64,000 nucleotides of DNA. Source: Lonicera japonica. Lineage: Eukaryota; Streptophyta; Magnoliopsida; Dipsacales; Caprifoliaceae. Location: assembly GCA_021464415.1 (NCBI GenBank), contig CM038471.1, forward strand, positions 13,018,373 through 13,082,372, given 5' to 3'. The position numbers and the translations under genes are program-made. How positions within the stretch are numbered: position 1 is the first letter of the stretch; every line of letters starts with the position of its first letter. Positions 22,468 to 33,000 of this stretch are shown in pieces. Under the pieces are notes generated by a model. It made no database searches, was not told where the DNA came from, and was given only the letters and a program-made list of their open reading frames with translations.

Positions 22468-22990
22468 GGTTCGAATGCAATCTGCTTCGGGTTTTAATTG
22501 AAACGGATTTCACGCAAGCAATTCAATTTTTTCAGAGACCACCTAATGACGATCACCCACTACGGAATGACATTTTGGATTGTCAAACTCTTCTAGCTAA
22601 GTTTTGAAAGGGTGGTGATGTTGGCACCCCAAAAATATTTGGTAACACTCTTATTTTAATTCGGTCATTCGCAACCGAGTAAAATGTCTATTATTTGGTT
22701 GTTGAGAACCGAATATATGTTTATATATTCGGTTCTTGACAACCGAGTAAGACATTTTCAAATTTTTTCAAATTTTTGTAAGTTTATATTTGGTCCTTAA
22801 CAACTGAATAACATATACGTTATTCGGTTGTTAAGGACCGAATGAAAAGTGAGAGTGTTTTCAAGAGATTTTGGGGGTGCCAACATCACCACCCTTTTGA
22901 AAAACTCCCGTGTTATATACTTTCTATATTTGTAATAGAGCTGCCCATCTTACTACTTATGTTGTTGTAAATTTTGACAATGTAATAATA
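22468..22990 (+). pseudogene. RNase H-like (RVT_3) relic split by a MITE
   Basis: The left part reads ETDFTQAIQFFQRPP and HPLRNDILDCQTLLAKF. After the MITE at 22610-22894 the frame resumes with TPVLYTFYICNRAAHLT. These correspond to the E/D-containing middle and the NRAAD-like end of RNase H-like domains carried by plant non-LTR elements. Catalytic residues are partly lost. It is private to copy 2. Confidence 0.5.
22610..22894. mobile_element. 285-bp MITE with GGGTGGTGATGTT ends
   Basis: The ends are GGGTGGTGATGTTGGCACCC and the exact inverse, flanked by TTTTGAAA on both sides (22602-22609 and 22895-22902). The interior holds hairpins with repeated CGGTTGTT / AACAACCG-type arms. It resembles the elements at 18534 and 19524 in its GATGTT..GCACC end and hairpin core. 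The superfamily is not settled: an 8-bp TSD suggests hAT, the GGG ends suggest Mutator. Confidence 0.85.
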
Positions 22991-24371
22991 TAGTTTAGCC
23001 AGTTGGCTCATTTTGAACTCAAAAAATAAAAATAAAAAATAACAAAGAGATCAGGGATGAAGTTAAGGAATTTTTTTTTAAAGTGAAGCACTTGAACAAA
23101 TAAAGTATAATGAGAGAAACCTTACGACTATATATACAAAATGTTAAGAAAAGGTAACAATGAAAAACAGAAAATTGAGATGAAGAACCTATGGAAAATA
23201 AAAATTGAGAATACATAGAAGTAAGTGAAGGTCAAAATGAGAAAGAAAAATTGAATTGGGTCACCCAGTTATATTAAGGTGAGTATTTAATAAAATTAGT
23301 GCGAAACTTTCTTTACACACTTTAACTTTTAATAAAGAGTATAATGTAAGATTAAGATTTTATAGGATAATTGCCCCACCAAAACAGTTATCACATTCGC
23401 CCTGGGGTTGAAGGAGCCGTAACACGTCATCTTTTTATAATGGCAAAAAAATACATTTTTAGGTTAAATATCTGTTAAATTAAAAGGTAAAACATATGAA
23501 GATAAATTTAAATTACCACTTGTTTTTTTGCAAAAAATTTGTAACTTAATATATATATATATGTGTGTGTGTGAATGTAGGCCACGTGTCTCATTTGTAA
23601 GTAAGATGAAGTCGCATATTTTGAATTAGTAACAGCAACGTGGCACAATTTGAATTTGTGGGTCCCACTAGCTTATTATTATTACAACCTTCCTTTTTCA
23701 AAATATATTTTCAATCTTTTCATATTGGGGACCCCTCTCACAAACAAGAGATTACGGTTGCATATTTAATAAAGCGAATTTCATCGTGTGATTAGGTAAA
23801 AAGGACAAAAGAAACAGAAGCATATCGATTGATGCAGGATTACTTCTGATGTGAAGAATGAACAATGAAGAATCTACTTAACGTTTCATTCCACAATTGA
23901 TTTGCATTAAAATTTTGTAACAAAGCAAAAATAGTACTGCTTCCGTTCTAATTTAATTGTTCACTATTTTATTTTTAGATGTCTTAAAATAATTGTTCAC
24001 TTTTTTTATTTAACAAGTCATTAATTAGAGCACTTTTTATTATTTTCAATATTACCCTTTAAGTTCTCACTCCTTTGTTTATTGAGGGTCCTGCCACCTT
24101 TTTTTATTAGGAAAAAAGTAAATGTTATTTTTTAAAATAAGCATTTTCTTTTAGAGTAATCATTATGTCTCTTTAATTTTTAATTTTTCATAATGTGACA
24201 ATTAAATTAAGACGGAAGTCTTTTTCACTTGTAAGATAATCAAACATATTTATATATTTTTTTTTTGCAAACCTATCCCTCAGCTTCGTCCACATAATAA
24301 TAAATAGTTGTATTTTAGAAGTAAGACCCGGATAGATGAATCTTAAGAAGAGGACCCACTGCCAACGTCAC

Positions 24372-24580
24372 ATCATTTGACAAGTTGATTACATCTTGGT
24401 GGACGACTCTTCCAAAAAAGGGTTTTTCTAATTACACTGGCACCTTGTCAAATGAAAAAACCTCCCAGATAGTGAAGCAAGTTGGGAGCACCAAGATGCA
24501 CTTCGACAGTTTGCATATCACATTCAAAAGTTCAAGAAGGAAGGCGCGACAAGAACGTCACGAACTTAGGTGGGGAAAGA
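24372..24580 (+). pseudogene. Chromodomain relic (copy 2 of 7434-7642)
   Basis: Paralogue of the copy 1 relic, with its own stops and small indels. The polypurine tract AGGTGGGGAAAGA precedes the LTR start at 24581. Confidence 0.7.
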
Positions 24581-24885
24581 TGTCACATCCGCCAACCCAG
24601 AGACTTATATAAAATTCTAGAACCTACAAAAATATGCCAAGTAAATATGAGATTCCAAAACCTATAAGAATATGCCAAGTAAATAGAATTAACTAAAATA
24701 CTCTTAAAAGCTTTTAAAATGTCTAGATATTTTATACTTGAAATGAGTAATCTAGAATTGTTTGGAATTATATTAAATTATATATAATGTTAGAATATTC
24801 TAGAGAATCAATCCGGACCATCGATTAGAATAAATCTCCACAATCCATTGAGCAGACAGGAGCCTATAAATAAGTGAGGCAATCA
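24581..24885 (+). mobile_element. Chromovirus LTR remnant (copy 2)
   Basis: TGTCACATCC start, TATA box CCTATAAATAAG at about 24866, same truncation zone as copy 1. A short tandem duplication (ATGAGATTCC..AACCTA..AAGAATATGCCAAGTAAAT) occurs at about 24620-24690. Confidence 0.55.
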
Positions 24886-25401
24886 TTTGTACATCTATTC
24901 TTAAACTCTCTCAAAATTGGGGGTGTAAGTTGTTCTTTTGCTTATTAAAATTTGCTAAAAGTTATTGGGATAAACCCTATATAATCAAAATAATAATTAT
25001 AATCAATTTTAATAATGCTAGCTAAAAACATTACCCAATAGTATAATTAAATGTTAGTAACCTTTTAACCAATAACCAAATTCACTCTCTTTATAATTAA
25101 AGTTAACAACCTTCTTCAATAACCAAAATGAGCGACCAACTAATTCTATTGGGTAAAAAAAATTCAAATTGATTAATTTTTAGCCAATCAATATAATGGT
25201 CCCTACAAATTTGATTGTTGAGAAAATAGTCATTAGAGATGCATATTTGATTAACATTAACAACTAACTAAATAAATAATCAAAAGTTATTTTGATTATT
25301 CAATTTTACTTATTTCATTAGAGATACCTTTAACAACTTCTTAAATGAATAATCAAAAATTATTTGAATTATTCGATTTTAGTTATTCTATTAAACCTGC
25401 T
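24886..25401. other. AT-rich copy-2-specific DNA, nothing recognised
   Basis: Contains repeated AATAATCAAAA-type motifs and no open frame of note. It may be a decayed MITE. No termini could be defined. Confidence 0.4.
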
Positions 25402-25409
25402 CTCATGTA

Positions 25410-25805
25410 CAGTGGCGTAGCCAGGAATTTCTACCCGGGAGTGCGCCGCAATTTGAATGAACTCAAATTAAGCCCTAAATTCAACCCTAAAAAATTAAGC
25501 CATAAAATCAACCCTACAAAATTAAGCCCTAAAATCAAGCTCCAACTAATTTTACACAATTACACATATATTGAGATCATATATGATATATCCTAAAATC
25601 TACCCTACAAAATTAAGCCCTAAAATCAAAGTCCAACTAATTTTACATCATAATATATATCATAGAGAGCAGAGAATAGCAAAAGAAAGGAGAGTTGTAT
25701 TACACAATTACACAAGTCCCTATCTTTTTTTTTTTTTTTTCAAATAATTTGCCGAATCTCGGGAGTGCGGCCGCACTCCCTCGTACCTACATGGAGACGC
25801 CCCTG
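25410..25805. mobile_element. hAT-type MITE with perfect 8-bp TSD
   Basis: The left end is CAGTGGCGTAGCCAGGAATT. The right end inverted is CAGGGGCGTCTCCATG. The exact target duplication CTCATGTA flanks it (25402-25409 and 25806-25813). TIR and 8-bp TSD are diagnostic of hAT. Near the right end lies the perfect 20-bp palindrome GGGAGTGCGGCCGCACTCCC (25761-25780). Confidence 0.93.
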
Positions 25806-26901
25806 CTCATGTACATTACTTACTGAAAGTATTACACAAAGATAATGTATCTATATCCATTCAGTCTATTTATTGTTGTTTATTAATTTCTTACTTGAAA
25901 TTGTGTTTCATTACTAAAAAAAAAATTATATATATATATATAAACTTTTCGGTCCTAGACAAATATATTTAAAGAGATGCAAATTTAAAATGAAATACTA
26001 AAAGACCCTAAAAAGACTTCGACTGATTGTACATGTTTATCCCAATATCAAAATTTCATAACAAAGCAAAAATTGTAATCCCTTCACTCATAGGATACTC
26101 AAACATACGTCATCGTCCACATGATGATAAATAGTTTTATTCCAAAAAGTAAGAAGTTTTACCTTCATTATTCATAAATTCAACTGCTAAATTAAAATAT
26201 ATAATTATTAAATATCAAAGAAGCATTCCAGATGTGAAATTAATCTGAAATTCAAAAGTCCCCTACTCTCAACCTAAATTAAGTGCTATATATAAATTTA
26301 AAACGAAAAATAAGCACACCCATTGGATGTTTACTAATAATTAATTGATATGGAATGTTGCATAATTAACACAAATAATACAACACCTATATGTTTCATT
26401 TACTAAATATTCATACGAGATGTACTGATGGGTCGTACATTTTTTATATGTACAACTCATTAATGCATCTGGTATGATCAGTGGGTAAATTAAGCCAGTA
26501 AGAAGATTATTTTCCGACACAAGAAGGAAAATAAATATGACAATTATGAATCTAGAGAAAACTATGTGCAGGTATAAACCAGAGTTTGAATACAGAATAA
26601 ACTATTTCTGTTAAGATTTGTTTTGTCAAGAAACAATACAACACACTTGATGCATTAAAGAAAACTGAGTGACTGGATTAACAATAATTCTAAAGGGAAA
26701 TCCGACATGTAAGACCGACATATCTAGTACAACCACCATGTATTGATTAGAATGTGGGGTCCATATGAATTTCATCCTTGTCACAATCCATTCTAACCAA
26801 CAACTAATTGCCAGACTGAAATGTCAGTGTTTTCTGTCAGATAAATATGTCTATCTAGAAATACTCTTGAATTAACTCATGTGAGAGAATATAAAGAAGA
26901 A

Positions 26902-27012
26902 TTAAACAGACATGGACATAATCTGGCGCGCAAGAGAGGGATCTTGGTGCAAGAGCTCCCTCAGGTTGCTCTCCACCTCTGCCATTTGCTTCTCCATGTA
27001 CTCCTTTGAGCT
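26902..27012 (-). CDS. PFD1: PFD1 coding exon 6 (terminal)
   Basis: 111 nt including TAA (26902-26904); encodes the C-terminal helix ending RQIMSMSV. Acceptor ATGCAG. An intact duplicate is at 16472-16582. Confidence 0.95.
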   Translation of the reverse strand, partial: SSKEYMEKQMAEVESNLRELLHQDPSLARQIMSMSV

Positions 27013-30000
27013 CTGCATATGCGCATTTCCGTCATTCATTCATTCATTCAAACAAAACAACACCAACCCCTCATTTTCTGACTTACCAAATAATAATATA
27101 ATACATTTCATGCATTTATTCTCACAGTAAATTGTGCAAGCATAAAAAGAAATCTCCCACTTTTTTACTTATGTAAATCATACAAGCATAATCAAATTCC
27201 CATAATCATCCCCCATTCTGAGACATAGCAAAAAGGAAAGTGTGACTATCATGATTCCAAGAATCGAATGCCATAAAACTAATTCCACAACTAAAGTAGA
27301 GTTTTCACATGGAATTCGCCACCAAAGGGAAAGCCATAGCCTACTGCTACTCTCCAGTCTTCAATGCAAAACCAAGACTTTTCCACCATGCATACAAACA
27401 CACCCTTATACATTTGGGAACCAAATAGATAACACTTTCAGTTAGGTTCCAAATGGAGAAGAAAAGGTTTTCAAACCTGCAATCGTTGTCCAATTGGGAT
27501 TTTTGGATTTTGATACAAAATGGAGAAATAGTTTCTAGTTTGGATAAATCAACCCAAACCATTGTTCAGCAACTTAAAGTAGATAAATTTGCTACATCAT
27601 ATCATTCTGTACCCAATATAAACTATTGTGGATGCCCTAATACTTCAAGGAAACAATTTTCACAGAGGTTCAACTGCAGTGCCCCAGATCATTTACTTAA
27701 AAAAATAGTGCACGTTGGATTTCGAACTTCATATTTATCATCCTAGTGATTCTCTTCTCTTATGTCTGCTACTAGAACAGTTTACTTTTTCTTGGGCACT
27801 CGGATAGGTGCATTCTTGATATTCTTTTTGGCGCATATATCATTAAATCAGTCTCCACCACAACTCCCCGGCATACATACATAATCCTAGAGCTTCATCA
27901 CAACTTAATAGTACTAATACCCACCAGGTACATGTATATAATATATTCAAAGGCATTCTCGCTTGTATCAGTCTTAGTCAATCAATAAAGTTAGCTAGAT
28001 ACTTGTATCCATTTTGCCATAAAAAATTGGTCTGTCCCCCTAAGCTCCCCTCTCACACATCCCCTGACAATGTTTTGAAGCAGCACATGTGGTTTTTTGT
28101 TTTAGAGGAAAGTGGTGGGATAAGGGGGAGAGTGCGATTTGGATTCTTGGTCCTTAGGTGGTAGCATTTTCAGATTAAAGTAAAAGAAAGAAGGGTTAAT
28201 ATATACCCTTTCACTAGCAATTTCTCCTATAAATCCTAAATGTGCACAGACACATATATGTACAAGTATTCCCTGTGAATAAAAAAGTGATCTTTGTCTT
28301 AGTATTCTAAAATCCCGGCCTCGGCGCTAGGTGCTGGTCTGCCGCCTCGCCTGATTTACAAATTATTGGACATGCTCCAAAATATTTTTGTTTCCAAAAA
28401 TTTCCATGTGTTTCACTAGTACATTTTCGTTTTGCTTCCAAATCCAGACCAACCAAAAGGCCCACTGAAATGAAATATTGAAATCTTGATATTGCTAGTT
28501 CAAAACACACGTCTATATGTGGATTCCAAAATAACGAAACATAAATATGTGCTTACATCTATGTACATATCACGAAAGTGGCAACCACTAAGGGCTGCTT
28601 GGTTAGTGATTTTCACGATTCGGGAATCCTAGATTCCCTTACTTCTAGGTTTAAATGTTTGGTTGAAGTTTTCGATGAGAATACTCTATGCCACAGAATG
28701 AAGGATACCTCCGTATTACTCGTTTCATTCCCTTGCTTTTTAATAGGAAACGAAAAAAATTTCCCTGGCATCCTCTACTTTTTGAAGAAAGGACAATAGT
28801 GCCCTAATTTTACAATCAAAATCCCCCCCCCCCCAAAACTGATGATGTGGCTTCTTCTATCTCAAGATTTTACCGTTGTCGATCGATGAGAGTCTCTCAC
28901 TCTGTTTCTGGTTCAATCTATTCAATGTCTCATAGTATATGCTCCGAAAGACTCACCCGGTCACCAGACTGGTGCTTATGCTTTCTGCAGCTATTTTGAC
29001 GGCAAGGGTTGCAGAGAAATACAACAAGGGAGAGCTAATTCCTGGTCCGTTGATCCTTGACATTATGGTCATATTTTCACAAGATTCCAATTTCAATGTG
29101 AACTTAAGTTGTAAATCAAGGATATACGTGCATAACTGGGGATGAAATCAATGGGTTTGTCGAAGAATGACGGGAAGGAACTTGTTTGGTATGCTCTATT
29201 TTCTGAAGATGAAAAAATGAAGGGGAAGACTTGTTTGGTGCTTCACATTTTTTGTAAAATTTAATGGGTTGATTTTGGGGACAAACAAATGCACTCTTTT
29301 ATCTGAACCAAACACTGCCAAGGAATTCCAGATTCCAGGAATAAAGCTTTCCTGGAACTTAGAATTACAACTCCTTTCCCAAAACATGAACCAACGAGCC
29401 CTTAAGGGTATATTTGATTAAAAAGTTGAAAAATGATTTGAAAAACACTACCAAGTTTTTTTGTGAAAAGTTGGAAAAAGAGAAGAATGACTGGTAAGAT
29501 GTTCCATCTTCTCCTCTTCTTCATGGAAAAAATTTCTTACCCACCCCCCAAAGAGTTGGATTCCATGGAAAAACTGAAAAAACAATAGAACATCTCACCA
29601 ACCCACTCATCTCTTCCCAACTTCTCATAAAAATTAGCAGTGTTTCGATTATTTTCCATGTTTTTATCAAACGCAAACTAAATTACCCTGATTTTCCACC
29701 ATGACATATTGACAAATATGCAGAAAGGACAAAGAAAGCAAGAAAGCCTACTTGTAAAGAAGCAATAGCAGTTTCACTATCCTTGAGCTTCTGTTCCTGT
29801 TCATCCATTAAAACTGACTTCGGCTCTAAAACAAACCTGCCCAAATTTATTAAGAAAGAGAAAATAATGACAAAGTGATTATTGAAATTAGAGGAAAAAC
29901 AAGAGAGGGAAATCACATAGCAGTTTTGCGGGAATTTATGTCTTCTAATTCCCAAAAGCACATATTTCAAGTGATCCATCTAATAGCGAGACGTGTAAGG

Positions 30001-33000
30001 GTTATTCATGACTCACGTTCTTCCTGCAAAAAAAAAATGATGCTATTAGTACATAGGGCCTCAATATAGCACAACTATATACAAATCAAAGCAGTCGCAG
30101 TACAATTATGAACAAACACTAGCATGCACTCCTGAAAGTTTTTTTTGATCGGAAACAAAAACGCTTTTATTAATCAAATAAACAAAGCGAAAAGTACATC
30201 ATTGGTGAACCAGCAATCCACCAAACCCCTTAAGATACAAATATACTCTGCAAAAAATTAACAATCTACAATCAAGACCAAACTCAAAAGACAGCTACAT
30301 CACTGGATAGCTGCACCCCAATTCGAACAAAGATCAGAGATGGAGAGATTGCCAAAAAGATTAGAAGAGCTAGCCCAAATTGAAGATAACAATTTGATTT
30401 TGTGCCAAACTACTGCGTCTTCATTGGATTTATCTTCAAATACCCTAGAGTTTCTCTCTTGCCAAATACTCCATGATATTGCCAAGCAACAACATCTCCA
30501 CAGCAAATTAGCCTTTTTCTTAACCCCTATGAACTGCCATTCCATTCCTATCAAATCATGCCATGAATTAGGCAAAGCACCAATTATACCAAGTTCCTCC
30601 CCCACCTTGTTCCACATGTAGGTAGTATAATTGCAATGCAAGAGAATATGGTCAATGGTTTCTCCTTTTTGTTTACACAGAATACACCAAGAAGGGGAAA
30701 TTGCTAAATTAGGCCTTCTTTTTTGAAGAATATCACATGTGTTTACTCTCTTCCAAGAGGCCAACCAAGCAAAAACTTTCACCTTCTGAGGGATACCAGT
30801 TTTCCAAATAAATTTGTGAGGCACAAAGGTAGGATCCTGAGGAGAGTTGATAAGCAAATGAAAAAAAGATTTGCAAGAGAAAATTCCCGATTTTTCCCCC
30901 GCCCAAGATCTAGTATCCAGCTCTGTTCTAGACATATTTGAATGAGAGACCAAGTCTAGCAATACCCAAAATTCCCCAATTTCTCTATCGTTTAGATTCC
31001 TACGGAATTCTAAATCCCATGAGAAAGACTCATGATGGTGCCAACGAATAATTGATGCGACCGAATTGTTTGTATTACGAGAGATACTGTACAACCGAGG
31101 GAAAAGAGTAGCAAGAGGAGAATTCCCAACCCATTTGTCTTCCCAAAATCTTATTGCATTGCCCATGCCCACCTTAAGTCGCGTAAATGATTTAAATATG
31201 TCAATGCCGTTAGCAATAGCTTTCCAAGGGTTTCTGTGAGTGCCTCTAGTGACTATGTTTGAATCCCATCCATTTTCGTGAATACCGTACTTACTTTTGA
31301 TGATTGAGCACCAAAACGAATTTTGTTCAAGAGGAAATCTCCAAAGCCATTTCCCTAACAAAGCCACATTTTTATAAGCAAGGTTACCAATACCCAACCC
31401 ACCCTTTTCCTTACTCTTGGATACGTTAACCCAACTCACTAAATGCTCTCCCACACTCTCACCGTACCCTTCCCAAAAGAAATCTCTCATTAGTTTTTCA
31501 ATGGCATTACATACCGAAATCGGCATTTTGAAAAGAGATAGGTAATATATGGGAATGCTCTCTAAAACCGATTGAATTAAAGTTAACCTACCTCCCTTCG
31601 ACAAACAACCTTTTAGCCAACCCTCTAACCTCTTAGAGATTTTTTCAATTACCGGGGTCCAAAACCCTACTCGATAAGGGTTGTCTCCTAATGGCATCCC
31701 AAGGTAAGACATAGGCCATGAACCCATCTCACAACCCGACATACTTGCTAATGACACCAAATCTTCCTCCTTCAAATTAATGCCAACTAGCATGCTTTTG
31801 GATATATTGATGTTAAGCCCCGAGGCCAACCCAAAAATATCCAAGATGTTTATCAAATTTTTCAGCTTAATCACGTCTTTTGATAAAAAGAAGATGGTGT
31901 CATCGGCAAATTGTAAGTGAGACAATACTATTTTGTCCCTCCCTATCTGGAACCCATCAATAAGGCCTACCTCTCTTGCTCTCACCACCAATCTATTAAG
32001 GACGTCCGTCACAAGAACAAAGAGGAAAGGTGAGAGCGGATCCCCTTGCCTAATACCCCTCGAGGCATTAAAAATACCCCTTGGTTTCCCATTGACCATA
32101 ACCGAAAAATTGGAGGAAGAAAGACAACCCTTAATCCACTTCCGCCATCGAGACCCAAAACCCTTATTCTCAAGCACGTGATCAATGAAATCCCATTCCA
32201 CATGATCATATGCTTTTTCAAAATCAATTTTAAATACCACTCCTTCTTTCTTTTTATCCCGATACTCCTCTACACTTTCGTTAGCAATTAAAACAAGATC
32301 TAGAATTTGACGTCCTTTTACAAACGCCCCTTGGGCTAACCCCACTGTTTCACCCATTACCTCTCTTATTCTCAGTGCTAAGACTTTGGCCAATATCTTA
32401 TATAAACTAGTGACAAGGCTAATAGGTTTATAGTCTTTGAGCTTAAGCGAAGATAATTTCTTTGGAATTAAGCAAATGTATGTAGAATTCGTACATGCAT
32501 TTACAACTCCATTATTATAAAATTCATTAAAAACTCCCATGATGTCCCTTTTAATGATTTCCCATCCCTTCTTAAAGGCCTCAATAGTGAAACCATCCGG
32601 ACCCGGTGCTTTATCCCCCTCACAAGAATCAATTGCTGCCTTAATCTCCCTTTCTTCGAATGGTCTTTCAAGCCACCCTTTGCTTTCGGGACCAATTGGG
32701 CCCCATTCAAGGCCTTCAAAACCCACACTACGTCTTTCTCTCTTAGAATACAATTTTTTGAAGTAATTAAGAATTTCATTCACAATCTCACTTTCGGAAT
32801 TCACAATTGATCCATCTTCTTTTTCAAGTTTAGAGATCATTTTATTTGTTTTTTTGTGATTGACCACTCTGTGGAAAAGTTTAGAGTTGCCATCCCACTC
32901 CCTAACCCCTCGCACCTTGGCTTTTTGATTCCAAGAAATTTCCTCTCTTAAGACTAGTTCCCCAAATTTTTCTCTCAATACCTTTCTTTCCCTTTTTAAA

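Larger units (their letters stand above)
18171..27362 (+). repeat. Segmental duplication, copy 2 (direct orientation)
   Basis: Colinear with 4001-17331 and ending in the last intron of PFD1. It carries private insertions at 18442-18805, 19524-20241, 20604-21368, 21828-22210, about 22468-23050 and about 24886-25915. It includes the genuine last PFD1 exon. It lacks the SINE and the gypsy element of copy 1. Confidence 0.85.
27013..29751 (-). other. PFD1 intron 5: contents
   Basis: The right edge of the segmental duplication lies at about 27362. From there to 28591 I see no gene. A GC-rich repeat scrap (CGGCGCTAGGTGCTGG, about 28320-28345) and a C-run (about 28825) are present. Two MITE-like elements follow (28592-29401 and about 29405-29690). 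Confidence 0.7.

Noticed and set aside
22398..22607. A 69-codon new gene
   Set aside because: Its C-terminal half is an RNase H-like relic and its N-terminal half is segment-copy DNA.
28307..28799. Small frames in PFD1 intron 5
   Set aside because: Overlap repeat and MITE sequence within an intron; no domain seen.
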